Shown here: in pieces, positions 1 to 10,851 of the stretch | Layout of the letters: each line of letters begins with the position of its first letter | Position numbering within the stretch: the first letter of the stretch is position 1 | The notes under the pieces: generated by a model | Told to the model about the DNA's origin: nothing | Databases searched by the model: none | What the model saw: only the letters and a program-made list of their open reading frames with translations | DNA from: Gramella jeungdoensis | Lineage (GTDB): Bacteria; Bacteroidota; Bacteroidia; Flavobacteriales; Flavobacteriaceae | Assembly (NCBI RefSeq): GCF_023805255.1 | Contig: NZ_JAMSCK010000004.1 | Coordinates: 1 to 64,000 of the forward strand | Reading direction: 5' to 3' | Length of the DNA stretch: 64,000 nucleotides | Position numbers and translations under genes: made by a program

Positions 1-88
1 ACATATATTGCGTAAACTGAGGGAGCTGTTGCGAAAATCCTGGGGCTGCAACAAATAAAATCAATATGATTAAGTATACTTTTTTCAT
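1..88 (-). CDS. PorP/SprF family type IX secretion membrane protein, N-terminal fragment
   Basis: Only the first 29 codons are in the window; the rest continues past the left edge. The visible part is a signal peptide (Lys-Lys start, hydrophobic core, FSQ cleavage region) followed directly by QLPQFTQYM, the opening typical of mature PorP/SprF proteins. These are outer membrane beta-barrel-like proteins that work with the type IX secretion system and are commonly encoded just downstream of large adhesins carrying a type B sorting domain. That is the arrangement here: the start lies 12 bases after the adhesin stop on the same strand, so the two are probably cotranscribed. The family call rests on a short stretch plus this context. 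Confidence 0.75.
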   Translation of the reverse strand, partial: MKKVYLIILILFVAAPGFSQQLPQFTQYM

Positions 89-100
89 GGTTTCCCTTTT

Positions 101-3100
101 TTATTTTGTTCCTAGATAGATATAACCCTGTATCGGTTCAAAGTCACTATTTCGAACGGTAAGCACGTAATAGTAGGTTCCAGCAGGTAATTGATTAGAG
201 CTTGTAAAGGAGCTTTGTGAATAACCATCCCAGTTGTTCTGGTAATTCTGAGCTTCGAATATTTTATTACCCCACCTGTTGAAGATCATCAGGTCGTAAG
301 TAAATCCACATTCTGTATCCCGATCTACCTCAAAGAAGTCATTTTGGTTATCGCCATTAGGCGTAACAACTTTTGAGATATTACCTCTAACGTCATCTAC
401 GGTACATACTAATACTACACCTTGAAGTATAGTCACGCTTACATCGGTACTAGAAGGACAATTACCTCCCAACTCGTAAGTGAAAGTATATGTCCCGGCT
501 TCCATGATGGATGGATCTATAAATCCATTATCCAGCGCTCCGGTATTATCGGTATCGATCCAGGTACCAGATTCATCTATGTCTCCAATCAAAAGGTCGA
601 AAAGATTGAATGCAGGATCATTTCCATCATTATACAGGTCTGGAGCATCTGCTACCATTATTTCTTCGGCCACAGGTTCTTCAACTGTAATTGTGGCTGC
701 AGTAGATACCTGTCCAAACTCATCCTTTGCAGTTACCTGATAAGTACCAGGAGCAAGATCAGCAAACATTCCGCTTTCCTGATAGTTCTCACCATCAATG
801 CTATAGGTTAATCCTTCCACGGTCTCGACAGTAATAGTTGCAGTTGGTTGATCACATGTAGCAGCGGTGGTTACAGAACCTGATGGCGGTGCCGGCGGAT
901 CTGGTAATTCTTCCTCTTCAACAACCACGGTAAAGCTACACTCGGCTGAATTCCCGGCAGCATCGGTCACTCTGTAAGTTACAATAGTCTCACCAAGTGG
1001 AAATTCTTCTCCGGAGCCATAACCTTCAATAAGTTCTACTGTAGTACCTTCACAATTATCGGTGGTCACGATAGCATCATAGTTAACCACTACCGAAGTA
1101 GTTCCTATTTCCACAATTATGGTATCTACCTGAGGACATTCAATAGTTGGTGATTCAGTATCATTTACAGTCACAGTAAAGCTACTTGTACTTGTATTTC
1201 CAGAGAGATCGGTGGCTGTATAAGTTACCGTAGTGGTACCTATATCGAACACTGATCCTGATTCCGGTCCTTCGGTAAGTTCAACCGAGGCCAGTTCACA
1301 GTTATCGGTCGCTCCAATCATATTATATTCGACTACGGCTCCGCAAATTCCCGGATCGTTATTTACTACAATCGGTTCAACAGTTTCCATCACAGGTGCC
1401 TGGTCATCGATAACTGTAACCAGCTGAGTACATTCAGTAACATTCCCGGCATTATCGGTCACCGTCCAGGTTACCATTGTGTCTCCAAGTTCAAAAGTAT
1501 CCGGTGCGTCATTGGTAATGGTGAGTTCTGAATTACAATTATCGGTAGCGACTGGCATTCCAAGATCTACATTAGAAGCCGTACATATTCCCATATCAGC
1601 TGGTACCGTAAGCGCTTCCGGACATGAAGTGATTTCCGGAGTACTGGTATCCTGAACCATGATCTGTTGAGTGAAGGAAGTCTCATTTCCTGCACAGTCA
1701 ACTGCAGTCCAGGTTCTCATAATATTATAATTAAAGTCTGAAGCAGAATCTTTATCTGAAACAATTTCCTCAAAGCCAACTTCCACCGAACCTGAACAAT
1801 TATCCATGGCTGTCAGAGACATAGCTTCGGGAACCGAATCGCATTCAACAGTCAGTTCCGTTTCAGGTAATTCTTCATTGAAGACAGGCGCTACAGTATC
1901 TTCCACCTTAATTGTTTGAGTAAAAGAAATTTCATGTCCTGCACAATCCCTTGCCATCCAATTTCTTGTAATAGTATAGTTGTTAACACATTCATCATCC
2001 ATTCCGGAGAACTCTTCGGTAAATGTCACGTTGATTTCCCCTGAACAATTATCCATGGCTGTAAGAGTCATAGGTGCAGGAACCGAATCGCATTCAACAG
2101 TAAGTTCCGGCTCTGGTAATTCTTCATTGAAGACAGGTGCTGTAGTATCTACAATAGTGATTATCTGAGTATGAGAGGTTTCATTATTAGCATCATCTGT
2201 AGCTGTCCAGGTTCTTGTAACTGTGTATTCATTTGGACATTCATCATCTCTTCCATTGAACTCTTCGGTAAAGACTACAGCTAGCTCTTCTACACAATTG
2301 TCTGAAGCCGTAATTACCGGTGGTTCCGGAATCGCATCACATTCTGCAATAATATCTCCGGGTAGATTTTCATTGAATGAAGGCGCGCCGGTATTCTGAA
2401 CAGTGATCTTCTGGCTTGCAGAAATCTCGTTTCCTGCACAGTCGGCAGCAGTCCAGGTTCTGGTAACGACATACTCTTTATCTTCCTCGTTCTCCTTATC
2501 TGAACTTTCACTATAGACAACTTCCACGTTTGGATCACAGTTATCAGTAGCGGTGATTACAGAAGGATCAGGGAAGTTTTCACATTCCAAAGTCATATCA
2601 GAAGGGATAGCCTCATTAAATTCAGGAGCGATACTGTCTATAACATTGACCACCTGTGTAAATGAAACTTCATTCATAGCACAATCAGTAGCTACCCATT
2701 TCCTGGTGATAGTGTATTCATTTGGACATTCATCATCCTGTCCCGTGAATACTTCAGTATAAACCACATCTATATCACCTGAACAATTATCAGTAGCCGA
2801 AAGGCTTACAGCCTCAGGAATATTATCACATTCCACAGTAAGTTCAGTTTCAGGCAATTCTTCCACAAATTCCGGTGCTACAGAATCTATAACTTCGATT
2901 GTTTGAGTAAATGAGTTTTCATTCGAAGCACAATCTGTAGTCGTCCATTTCCTTATTATAGTATAGACATTGGTACATTCATCATCATTACCCGTGATTT
3001 CTTCAGAAAAGATCACCTCACTAGTACCGGAACAATTATCTGTAGCGGTAAATTCAGGTGCATCCGGGATATTATCGCATTCCACAGTGATTTCATCCTC

Positions 3101-6100
3101 AGGCAGATCCTGATCGAATTCAGGCGCTGTGGTATCCTGTACATTTACAACCTGTGTATGAGAAACCGGATTTCCAGAGCAGTCTTCTGCACTCCAGGTC
3201 CTGGTTATGGTATATACATTTGCGCACTCATCATCATTTCCGCTGATCTCTTCAGTAAAGTTGACCAGTATATCTTCAGAGCAATTATCGCTGGCAGTAA
3301 GAATTGCCGCCGCCGGTACGTTATCACATTCCACCGTGATTTCTGTTTCCGGAAGTGTTTCATTGAACTCGGGAGAGGTCGTGTCGATAAGGCTTATAAC
3401 AATAGAGTCTGCCGCCTGACTTCCGCAATTATCGGTAACATAGAATGTTCTTGTAATCACAGGTCTGCATCCGCTTTCCATGGAAACATCATCGGTATAG
3501 GTTATACTAACAATTTCCTGGTCATCAGAAGCAGTATAACCTGCAGCTTCGAAAATATCCTTAATATCTCCAGATCCATCTTCATCTAATGGAAAACGTG
3601 CATTTTCTGAAGTAATGTCTGTGGCATCGCAAACTTCAAGTTCCAGGAATTCGGGAACCGAAATTTGTGGGGAGTCATTATCCCGAACTTCGATCGAAAC
3701 CATTAATTCCTTTGTACAGCTGGCATCAGTCTCATCATTGGATTCACTAGCTATGACCGTGTAAATTCCTGCTGGAAGTGAGCCATTGTTGGAAGTAACA
3801 TCAACATTTGAACTGTTATAAATTGTTACGGTTGAATTGGCACTATTTGTTATTGTGATCTCCCCATCCTGCTCTCCGGTACAGGTTACTGTATTCGGCT
3901 CTGCTGTGAGAGTTATCTCAGGAAGAATTTCCAGCTCTACTGCAGTCCTGGAAGGACTTTTACAATTGGTAAGGTCGTTTACGGCTTCTGCATAATAAGT
4001 CTTACTTCCTACCTGGTCCAGGGTTGGAGAAACCGGACTTCCACCTGTAGCGGTTTCATACCATACTATTGAAAATCCATCCGGAACAGTTGCGGTGGCT
4101 GTAAGGGTCTGCGTTGGATCTAACGAGCAAACGGTTTGATCTCCTCCGCTTACGGGTACTGCAGGTAATTCATAATTTTCGATCAGCACCTCATCAAAAT
4201 CTAAACAATCTCCATTAGTGATGGTCCATCTGAGAGTAGCACTTACACCTGCGGCAACAGTGACACCTGAAGTAGGGGAGCCTGGATCAGCAATATTAGC
4301 CGAACCACTTACCACGGTCCATTCCCCGGCACCGACCGAAGGAGTGTTCCCTGATAGCGTGAAACTTGAATTATTACACTGTGACTGGTTTTCACCGGCA
4401 TCTGCGGTTACATCCTCATAATTGGTAAGGCTTACCTCATCAAAATCGGAACAATCTCCGTTAGTGATAGTCCATCTGAGAGTAGCATTTACACCTGCTG
4501 CAACGGTGACACCTGAAGTAGGGGAGCTCGGATTTGCAATAATGGCCGAACCACTTACCACGGTCCATACTCCGGAACCGGCAGAAGGAGTGTTCCCTGC
4601 CAGGGTGAAACTTGAATTATTACATTGTGACTGATCCTCACCGGCATCTGCGGTTACATCCTCATAGTTGGTAAGGCCTACCTCATCAAAATCTGAACAG
4701 TCACCATTAGTGATGGTCCACCTTAGGGTAGCACTTACCCCTGCTGCAACGGTCACACCTGAAGTAGGTGAGCTTGGATTTGCAATATTGGCCGAACCAC
4801 TTACCACGGTCCATACTCCGGAACCGGCAGAAGGAGTGTTCCCTGCCAGGGTGAAACTTGAATTATTACACTGTGACTGATCCTCACCGGCATCTGCGTT
4901 TACATCCTCATAATTGGTAAGGCTTACCTCATCAAAATCTGAACAATCACCATTGGTGATGGTCCACCTTAGTGTAGCACTTACCCCTGCTGCAAGGGTC
5001 ACACCCGAAGTAGGTGAGCTCGAATCAGAAATATTGGCCGAACCACTTACCACGGTCCATACTCCGGAACCGGCAGAAGGAGTGTTCCCTGCCAGGGTGA
5101 AACTTGAATTATTACACTGTGACTGGTTCTCCCCGGCATATGCGGTTACATCCTCATAATTGGTAAGGCTTACCTCATCAAAATCAGAACAATCACCATT
5201 GGTGATGGTCCACCTTAGTGTAGCACTTACCCCTGCTGCAACGGTCACACCCGAAGTAGGTGAGCTAGAATCAGCAATATTGGCCGAACCACTTATCACG
5301 GTCCATTCCCCGGAACCTGCCGAAGGAGTGTTCCCTGCTAGGGTGAAACCTGAATTATTACATTGTGATTGATTTTCCCCGGCATCTGCGGTTACATCCT
5401 CATAATTGGTAAGGCTTACCTCATCAAAATCGGAACAATCACCATTGGTGATGGTCCACCTTAGGGTAGCACTTACACCCGCTGCAACGGTCACACCTGA
5501 AGTAGGGGAGCTCGAATCAGCAATATTGGCCGAACCACTTACCACGGTCCATTCCCCGGCACCTGCCGAAGGAGCGTTCCCTGACAGCGTGAAACCTGAA
5601 TTATTACATTGTGACTGATTTTCCCCGGCGTCCGCTATTACATCCTCATAATTGATAAGACTAACCTCATCAAAATTAGAACAATCCCCATTAGTGATAG
5701 TCCATCTTAGCGTGGCACTTACTCCTGCAGCTAATGTAACTTCAGACGTAGGGGAGCTTGGATTTGCAATATTCGCCGAACCGCTTACTACGGTCCATTC
5801 ACCTGAACCAGCAGAAGGCGTATTCCCGGCTAGTGTGAAAGCGGACGTGTTACACTGGGATTGGTCTGAGCCTGCACTGGCCGCGCTAGGAGGTAAGACC
5901 TTATCGACATTGTAGGTTGCTGATATTACACATCCATACTCGTCAGTAACCGTGATGGAATAACTTCCTTCATTTAGTCCAGATATATCTTCAGTACCTG
6001 AAGAAAAATCGGGCCCTGTCCATTCATACGTATAATCTCCCGTACCTCCGGTGACTGTAATGTCGATAGCTCCCGTTCCCGATTCATCACAACCTATATC

Positions 6101-6958
6101 GGTAATTTCCTCAGAAATGTCTAATTCCGAAGGATTCTCTATAAGCTGGGTGATAGAACTTACTACATTTGGCGTGTCACTATCAGTAACCTTTAGTCTG
6201 GTTGTAAAATTTGATGTTGAAGTTGTGGTATACGAAGCAGAGCTACCTCCATCACTCCCTTCCTGAATTATAGATGTAAAATCTATAGTTCCATCATTTG
6301 TGAAGTCCCATTGAACAGTATAAGGTTTGATTCCTCCATTGGTAGTAGAAGTATATTCCACGGTGGTTGTTCCACCTTCTCTACAAACTGTGTAATCGAA
6401 TTGAACCGCTAATGGAGCAGCTACTATGGTACTTACAGGGGTTTCACATTGTGATTTGCCATAATCACTGCAACTATAATTGTTTTCAAGGTCTCCAGTA
6501 CCCCCTGTTCTCCATACCACAAGTATGTTTTCAAGTCTAAGTTCAGTGCCGCATACCCAGTCAAAGGTGTCCTCGGAGCTATTATCATTCGGGTATATTT
6601 GCTGACTTTGTGGTGGACTATTACCTGGAACATCTCCTAAATATTTGTTTATATAAATGATGTCCTGATCAATGACAAGATCGGCAAAAACCCTAGTACT
6701 ATTTATGGTATTATTGGCATTTGATGTATAATTGAGCATGACCTTTGCCTTAATCACCTCACCGGAGTTACATAACTTAGGATTGATCGTATTTCCTAAT
6801 TCATCGACCAGGCTTAGATAGACATCATCCAACGCGAAGTTGTTTGAAGGACAATTCCAGTCCTTACAATCCCGTAAGTCGGGAGTATTTTGTGCACTTA
6901 CCCCAAAAGAGAAAAGGAATAATGCAATTAACAGGGAGTTAGTAATTTTCCAAATCAT
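101..6958 (-). CDS. Giant repeat adhesin with gliding-motility type B sorting domain (SprB-like)
   Basis: Predicted cell-surface adhesin of 2285 residues exported by the type IX system. I place the start at 6958, which puts a normal signal peptide at residues 1-23 (cleavage after SAQ); an upstream ATG at 7009 would add 17 residues. Order from the start: a unique N-terminal region, a SprB-like repeat (about 276-353), seven nearly identical 82-residue repeats (363-936, each with a QC and a DC cysteine), Ig/PKD-like segments, seven HYR-like 83-residue repeats with a TDNC/SDNC core (1191-1770), three clearer HYR domains (1771 to about 2016), another SprB-type repeat, and a C-terminal gliding-type sorting domain from about 2185 ([15 protein letters not shown], then NRWGNKIFE). 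The PorP/SprF partner follows directly. The family is known for motile surface adhesins; ligand unknown. The gene could be misassembled in repeat tracts of short-read genomes. Confidence 0.92.
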   Translation of the reverse strand: MIWKITNSLLIALFLFSFGVSAQNTPDLRDCKDWNCPSNNFALDDVYLSLVDELGNTINPKLCNSGEVIKAKVMLNYTSNANNTINSTRVFADLVIDQDIIYINKYLGDVPGNSPPQSQQIYPNDNSSEDTFDWVCGTELRLENILVVWRTGGTGDLENNYSCSDYGKSQCETPVSTIVAAPLAVQFDYTVCREGGTTTVEYTSTTNGGIKPYTVQWDFTNDGTIDFTSIIQEGSDGGSSASYTTTSTSNFTTRLKVTDSDTPNVVSSITQLIENPSELDISEEITDIGCDESGTGAIDITVTGGTGDYTYEWTGPDFSSGTEDISGLNEGSYSITVTDEYGCVISATYNVDKVLPPSAASAGSDQSQCNTSAFTLAGNTPSAGSGEWTVVSGSANIANPSSPTSEVTLAAGVSATLRWTITNGDCSNFDEVSLINYEDVIADAGENQSQCNNSGFTLSGNAPSAGAGEWTVVSGSANIADSSSPTSGVTVAAGVSATLRWTITNGDCSDFDEVSLTNYEDVTADAGENQSQCNNSGFTLAGNTPSAGSGEWTVISGSANIADSSSPTSGVTVAAGVSATLRWTITNGDCSDFDEVSLTNYEDVTAYAGENQSQCNNSSFTLAGNTPSAGSGVWTVVSGSANISDSSSPTSGVTLAAGVSATLRWTITNGDCSDFDEVSLTNYEDVNADAGEDQSQCNNSSFTLAGNTPSAGSGVWTVVSGSANIANPSSPTSGVTVAAGVSATLRWTITNGDCSDFDEVGLTNYEDVTADAGEDQSQCNNSSFTLAGNTPSAGSGVWTVVSGSAIIANPSSPTSGVTVAAGVNATLRWTITNGDCSDFDEVSLTNYEDVTADAGENQSQCNNSSFTLSGNTPSVGAGEWTVVSGSANIADPGSPTSGVTVAAGVSATLRWTITNGDCLDFDEVLIENYELPAVPVSGGDQTVCSLDPTQTLTATATVPDGFSIVWYETATGGSPVSPTLDQVGSKTYYAEAVNDLTNCKSPSRTAVELEILPEITLTAEPNTVTCTGEQDGEITITNSANSTVTIYNSSNVDVTSNNGSLPAGIYTVIASESNDETDASCTKELMVSIEVRDNDSPQISVPEFLELEVCDATDITSENARFPLDEDGSGDIKDIFEAAGYTASDDQEIVSITYTDDVSMESGCRPVITRTFYVTDNCGSQAADSIVISLIDTTSPEFNETLPETEITVECDNVPAAAILTASDNCSEDILVNFTEEISGNDDECANVYTITRTWSAEDCSGNPVSHTQVVNVQDTTAPEFDQDLPEDEITVECDNIPDAPEFTATDNCSGTSEVIFSEEITGNDDECTNVYTIIRKWTTTDCASNENSFTQTIEVIDSVAPEFVEELPETELTVECDNIPEAVSLSATDNCSGDIDVVYTEVFTGQDDECPNEYTITRKWVATDCAMNEVSFTQVVNVIDSIAPEFNEAIPSDMTLECENFPDPSVITATDNCDPNVEVVYSESSDKENEEDKEYVVTRTWTAADCAGNEISASQKITVQNTGAPSFNENLPGDIIAECDAIPEPPVITASDNCVEELAVVFTEEFNGRDDECPNEYTVTRTWTATDDANNETSHTQIITIVDTTAPVFNEELPEPELTVECDSVPAPMTLTAMDNCSGEINVTFTEEFSGMDDECVNNYTITRNWMARDCAGHEISFTQTIKVEDTVAPVFNEELPETELTVECDSVPEAMSLTAMDNCSGSVEVGFEEIVSDKDSASDFNYNIMRTWTAVDCAGNETSFTQQIMVQDTSTPEITSCPEALTVPADMGICTASNVDLGMPVATDNCNSELTITNDAPDTFELGDTMVTWTVTDNAGNVTECTQLVTVIDDQAPVMETVEPIVVNNDPGICGAVVEYNMIGATDNCELASVELTEGPESGSVFDIGTTTVTYTATDLSGNTSTSSFTVTVNDTESPTIECPQVDTIIVEIGTTSVVVNYDAIVTTDNCEGTTVELIEGYGSGEEFPLGETIVTYRVTDAAGNSAECSFTVVVEEEELPDPPAPPSGSVTTAATCDQPTATITVETVEGLTYSIDGENYQESGMFADLAPGTYQVTAKDEFGQVSTAATITVEEPVAEEIMVADAPDLYNDGNDPAFNLFDLLIGDIDESGTWIDTDNTGALDNGFIDPSIMEAGTYTFTYELGGNCPSSTDVSVTILQGVVLVCTVDDVRGNISKVVTPNGDNQNDFFEVDRDTECGFTYDLMIFNRWGNKIFEAQNYQNNWDGYSQSSFTSSNQLPAGTYYYVLTVRNSDFEPIQGYIYLGTK
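910..1648 (-). repeat. Three HYR domains in the adhesin
   Basis: Three consecutive modules of about 82 codons matching the classic HYR pattern: ATDNC in the middle, a G-S-x-F/FxLGxTxVTxTxTD core, then AGN(V/S) and a closing VTV strand. They sit between the degenerate HYR-like array and the C-terminal SprB-like repeat plus sorting domain, forming the cell-proximal end of the stalk. Confidence 0.85.
1649..3388 (-). repeat. Seven tandem HYR-like coding repeats in the adhesin
   Basis: Seven degenerate units of about 83 codons, each starting near APEFNEELPE, with [13 protein letters not shown], a DDEC segment, YTITRTW and a final FTQTI-VID. They are much more diverged from one another than the 246-bp array upstream, so they are older. 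Conserved acidic residues and paired cysteines suggest small Ig-like folds that bind calcium or are joined by disulfides; this is inference. Confidence 0.9.
4151..5872 (-). repeat. Seven tandem 246-bp coding repeats in the adhesin
   Basis: Seven in-frame copies of exactly 82 codons. Each unit begins G(E/S)(N/D)QSQCN, runs through [12 protein letters not shown] (or [12 protein letters not shown]) and ends near [18 protein letters not shown]. Units differ by only a few residues, and bases are also nearly identical, so the array probably arose by recent duplication or is kept uniform by gene conversion. The first and last copies are the most diverged, as expected of array ends. Confidence 0.95.
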
Positions 6959-7607
6959 ATCAATAATGTTTAGACTTATCAATAATTTTATTGTCGCTAG
7001 TAAGCGCAAAATGTGATTTGGGGGGTATGCCTGTTCAAATCAATATTAGGGATAGGCGAAATGATTTGAGCAATGTGTCCTTAGTATTGCTGAAACAATA
7101 TGCAGTGATTTGGGGGGGCATTAAAACAGATAGGTGAATAATGCAGGTAATCAATGAATGACTACCATAAGAAGTGGGGGATGACTTTTTATTGCATTAT
7201 GAAATCTAAATTATCATATTAAAACTTATAAAAGCAGTAATTCTTTTACTATTTGATATAATGCATGTATTTATCGATAAAATACATTCTAAATTAATCT
7301 TTAGTTGCTGATAATTAATATGTTATGAGTTGTGATTGTCAGATTTTTGTAAGAAAATAATAATTTCTATACGGGAAAACCCTAAAAAAATTTACTGGAT
7401 TAGGTTAAATGAAGATCAATGGAGATCAAAAATTCCAATAGTGTATTTGTAGTACTAATTTCCATTAATGAAAGTTAATTCTGTAATCCCTATTACTAAT
7501 TTAATTCAGGTGAATTCATGTCATGTTATATCAATTATTATTAATTAATAAAAACATTTTAGCCTTGTTCAATAAACTTGTAAATTGCATGAAACTTACC
7601 ATTCAAA
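6959..7607. other. AT-rich divergent intergenic region (649 bp)
   Basis: No convincing gene. It separates the adhesin (minus) from pdxH (plus). Two copies of GTGATTTGGGGGG stand out against the AT-rich background (7013-7025 and 7105-7117, 92 bp apart); both lie just upstream of the adhesin start. A near-palindrome built on ATGTATTT and AAATACAT lies at 7265-7287. A weak -7-like TAAACTTG (7573-7580) precedes pdxH but has no matching -33 box. Confidence 0.6.
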
Positions 7608-8252
7608 ATGCAAAAAGACCTGACCCATTACCGCCGATCATACGAAAAAGGAAGCTTGCTGGAGACGGATATTCCTAAAGAACCTTTAGAACTTTTCCAG
7701 GCTTGGTTTAAACTGGCAGATGAATCCTCATCTGTGGAAGAGGCCAATGCGATGAGCATATCAACCACCGGAAAAAACATGATGCCTAAAACCAGAATAG
7801 TTCTGCTGAAATCTTATAATAGAGACGGATTTGTATTCTTTACCAATTATGAATCTGATAAAGGAAAGGATATAGCTGAAAACCCCAGATGCTGTTTGTC
7901 CTTTTTCTGGCCGGCACTTGAAAAACAAGTGATCATCCAGGGAGAAGTCACAAAAATATCAAAAGATGAGTCTGATGAGTACTTTCATTCAAGGCCCATA
8001 GGCAGTCAGCTTGGTGCTCATGCCTCCAACCAGAGTAGAGTAATTCCCTCTAGAGAGTTCCTGGAGGATAAGTTAATGGAAATGGAAAAAGAATATAAGA
8101 ATAAGGAAATTCCATTGCCATCTTACTGGGGTGGTTACCTGGTTAAGCCTTTAAACTTTGAGTTCTGGCAGGGCCGAAGCAATCGTCTTCATGACAGGAT
8201 CCTGTATTCGCTTGAAGGAGATAACTGGAAAATTGAACGTTTAGCACCTTAA
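7608..8252 (+). CDS. pdxH: Pyridoxamine 5'-phosphate oxidase
   Basis: FMN-dependent enzyme oxidising pyridoxamine or pyridoxine 5'-phosphate to pyridoxal 5'-phosphate, the last step of vitamin B6 synthesis and salvage; cytosolic homodimer. At 214 residues it has the usual family length. Visible motifs are RIVLLK (63-68) and FFTNYES-KG (78-86) of the FMN site, the HSRP-GSQLGAHAS segment (127-140) and the C-terminal signature FEFWQGRSNRLHDR (184-197), which contacts phosphate and FMN. It is first in a tight plus-strand operon; the next gene begins 4 bases later. Several PLP enzymes elsewhere in the window depend on its product, though no direct link is implied. Confidence 0.96.
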   Translation: MQKDLTHYRRSYEKGSLLETDIPKEPLELFQAWFKLADESSSVEEANAMSISTTGKNMMPKTRIVLLKSYNRDGFVFFTNYESDKGKDIAENPRCCLSFFWPALEKQVIIQGEVTKISKDESDEYFHSRPIGSQLGAHASNQSRVIPSREFLEDKLMEMEKEYKNKEIPLPSYWGGYLVKPLNFEFWQGRSNRLHDRILYSLEGDNWKIERLAP

Positions 8253-8256
8253 GATT

Positions 8257-8742
8257 ATGAAAAGACTGATATTAGTTAGACATGGAAAATCCTCCTGGGA
8301 TAATGATCTTCCAGATCATAAACGACCACTAAAGAAGAGAGCTTATAACGATGCTGAAGTTGTGCTTAACGCATTTGAACATTTTTATGAACCCCCGGCT
8401 ATGTTCTGGACTAGCCATGCTGTGAGAGCCCATGAAACGGCAAAGATGTTCAAAGAGAGGTTAAAGGTGGCCGAAAAAGATTTTAAGGTAGTAGATGATC
8501 TCTACACCTTTAATCAGAATGAACTTTTATCTGTAATAAGATCCTGTTCAGACGATGTTGATAAGCTTTTTGTTTTTGGTCATAACCCTGGTATGACCAT
8601 TCTGGTGAACTCACTTGGAGATAAAAAAACTGATAACCTGCCTACCACGGGCCTTTGTGTGATAGATTTTGAGGTGGATTCCTGGAAGGATGTCAAAAAA
8701 GGAAAAACCATCTTAACTTTATTGCCTAAAAATCTCCGATAA
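8257..8742 (+). CDS. SixA-like histidine phosphatase
   Basis: Small histidine-phosphatase-superfamily protein of 161 residues. The phosphoacceptor motif RHGKSSW is at 8-14 and the second catalytic histidine is in FGHNPGMT near residue 108, matching the compact SixA branch rather than phosphoglycerate mutases. SixA in Escherichia coli removes phosphate from phosphohistidine on signalling or phosphotransfer proteins; the substrate here is unknown. It lies 4 bases after pdxH and 6 bases before the polyphosphate kinase gene, so cotranscription with ppk is very likely. That hints at a role tied to phosphate metabolism, but this is inference from position only. Confidence 0.88.
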   Translation: MKRLILVRHGKSSWDNDLPDHKRPLKKRAYNDAEVVLNAFEHFYEPPAMFWTSHAVRAHETAKMFKERLKVAEKDFKVVDDLYTFNQNELLSVIRSCSDDVDKLFVFGHNPGMTILVNSLGDKKTDNLPTTGLCVIDFEVDSWKDVKKGKTILTLLPKNLR

Positions 8743-8748
8743 TTCTAC

Positions 8749-10851
8749 ATGCTGGAAAAACGTTATACAAACAGAGAATTAAGCTGGTTGTCTTTTAATG
8801 CCAGGGTTTTACAGGAAGCAGCAGATGAAACTGTACCCCTGATTGAACGCCTTCGATTCCTGGGGATATTTTCAAATAATCTTGATGAATTCTTCAAGGT
8901 GCGTTACGCAACTGTGAAGCGGATAGATCTTGCCGGAAAATCTGGAAAGAGCGCGCTTGGTGGAATAAAAGCAAATAAGTTGCTGGAAGAGATCACAAAG
9001 ATTGTGATAGATCAGCAGGCTGAAAGCTTAAAAATTCTGGAAGATATACATACAAAGCTTCGAAAGCATAATATCAATATCATTAAGGAAGACGAGGTGA
9101 CTCGTAATCAGCAGGAATTCATTAAGAACTTCTTTTTGAGTAAGGTTAGCCCTGCTCTTGTGACCATCATTCTTAATGATCTGCCCGAAATGCCTTCTTT
9201 AAAGGACAGTGCTGCTTATCTCGCTGTTAAGATGGTCATGTCTGAAGAGACAGTTCCAAATACCGGCTTATCCAAGCTAATGAATCCTACTGTCAAGGAG
9301 AAAAGGTATGTCCTTATTGAAATTCCAAGAAATATTGAACGATTTGTAGTGCTTCCGGAAGAAAACGGGAAGCAATATATCATTCTTTTAGATGACCTTA
9401 TAAGATATAACCTCCACACGATCTTCAATATTTTTAAATATGAAAGCCTGTCGGCACATATGATAAAAATCACCAGGGATGCTGAGCTTGATCTGGACAG
9501 CGACCTGAGTAAAAGTTTTATTGAGAAGATCTCAGATAGTGTAAAAGACAGGATAAAAGGAGATCCTGTACGTTTTGTGTATGATAAGACCATAGATCAG
9601 GATACTCTCACCTATCTGATGGATAAAATGGGAATAGAGTCAACAGACAGTATCATTCCTGGTGGACGATATCATAATCGTCGAGATTATATGGAATTTC
9701 CCAGTCTGGGAAGAAATGACCTTCAGTATGAGGTAAGGGAGCCCCTGCCAATTCCAGGACTTATTTTACAGACCAGTGTATTAAGTGGAATAGCGAAAAA
9801 GGACTATCTGTTATATGCGCCTTATCAAAGCTTTGCATACGTGGTAAAATTCCTGAGGGAGGCAGCTCTTGATCCAAAGGTGAAGACAATTAAGATCACC
9901 ATCTACAGGCTGGCAAAGATATCTCACATTGCCAGTTCATTAATCAATGCAGTTAAAAATGGAAAAAAAGTAACTGTCCAAATTGAGTTACGAGCCCGGT
10001 TTGACGAGGTTGCCAATATAAGGTATGCCGAACAGATGCAGGAAGAGGGTGTGAACCTGATCTTCGGGGTGCCGGGACTTAAAGTTCATTGCAAAACCTG
10101 TGTGATAGAAAGGGAAGAAGAAGGGAAACTCAAGCGATATGGTTTTATAAGCACGGGTAATTTTAATGAAAGTACTTCGAGGGTTTATACAGATTATACG
10201 CTTTTTACCGCAGATCCGGGAATACTTAAAGAAGTCAATAAGGTTTTTGATTTCTTTGAGATCAATTATAAAGTGAATAAATACAAACATCTTATTGTTT
10301 CTCCGCATTATACCAGAAATGCGATATATAAGCTTATCCAAAATGAGATAGATAATAAGAAGAATGGAAAACCAGCCGGTATAAAACTAAAACTCAACAG
10401 CATTTCAGATAATGGAGTCATAGACAAGCTTTACATGGCCAGTAAAGCAGGAGTGAAGGTGAAACTTCTGGTTCGTGGAATTTGTTGTCTTGTTCCCGGG
10501 ATTGAAGGCTTGAGTGAGAATATTGAAGCCATTAGTATAGTGGATAAGTTTCTTGAGCATCCCCGCGTATTCATTTTTGAGAATGGTGGAGATCCGAAAG
10601 TTTATATTTCTTCAGCCGATTTCATGACCCGAAATCTGGATCAAAGAGTGGAAGTTTCCTGTCCTATTTATGATGAAGATATTAAGCAGGAACTCATAGA
10701 GACATTCGATATTAGCTGGAGTGATAATGTAAAAGCAAGAAATCACTGCAGAGGAATGGAAAATCCGTATCGCCAGAGTGATGGACCTAAGATCAGGTCT
10801 CAATTCGCACTTTACGATTATTATTTAAACAAAATTGAAATAAACGAGTAA
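8749..10851 (+). CDS. ppk1: Polyphosphate kinase 1
   Basis: Makes inorganic polyphosphate from ATP through a phosphohistidine intermediate. The 700-residue length matches PPK1. Visible are the N-terminal RELSWLSFNARVLQEA and NLDEFFKVR (44-52), the IYRLAK segment (385-390), ELRARFDE (413-420) and the catalytic region VPGLKVHCK with His447, then the second phospholipase-D-like domain with GFISTGNFNE and the C-terminal DQRVEVSCPI. The stop codon overlaps the start of the following exopolyphosphatase-type gene (TAATG), so synthesis and breakdown enzymes are translationally coupled. This pairing is common in bacteria and lets one transcript set polyphosphate turnover. Confidence 0.97.
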   Translation: MLEKRYTNRELSWLSFNARVLQEAADETVPLIERLRFLGIFSNNLDEFFKVRYATVKRIDLAGKSGKSALGGIKANKLLEEITKIVIDQQAESLKILEDIHTKLRKHNINIIKEDEVTRNQQEFIKNFFLSKVSPALVTIILNDLPEMPSLKDSAAYLAVKMVMSEETVPNTGLSKLMNPTVKEKRYVLIEIPRNIERFVVLPEENGKQYIILLDDLIRYNLHTIFNIFKYESLSAHMIKITRDAELDLDSDLSKSFIEKISDSVKDRIKGDPVRFVYDKTIDQDTLTYLMDKMGIESTDSIIPGGRYHNRRDYMEFPSLGRNDLQYEVREPLPIPGLILQTSVLSGIAKKDYLLYAPYQSFAYVVKFLREAALDPKVKTIKITIYRLAKISHIASSLINAVKNGKKVTVQIELRARFDEVANIRYAEQMQEEGVNLIFGVPGLKVHCKTCVIEREEEGKLKRYGFISTGNFNESTSRVYTDYTLFTADPGILKEVNKVFDFFEINYKVNKYKHLIVSPHYTRNAIYKLIQNEIDNKKNGKPAGIKLKLNSISDNGVIDKLYMASKAGVKVKLLVRGICCLVPGIEGLSENIEAISIVDKFLEHPRVFIFENGGDPKVYISSADFMTRNLDQRVEVSCPIYDEDIKQELIETFDISWSDNVKARNHCRGMENPYRQSDGPKIRSQFALYDYYLNKIEINE

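Noticed and set aside
4151-5872. Regular repeats that might suggest a CRISPR array
   Set aside because: Period is 246 bp, units are coding and lack unique spacers between short direct repeats.
4218-5915. Series of 62-87 residue plus-strand open frames spaced by 246 bases
   Set aside because: They are the antisense shadow of the tandem repeat array in the adhesin; the shared period explains their regular spacing, and codon patterns follow the adhesin frame.
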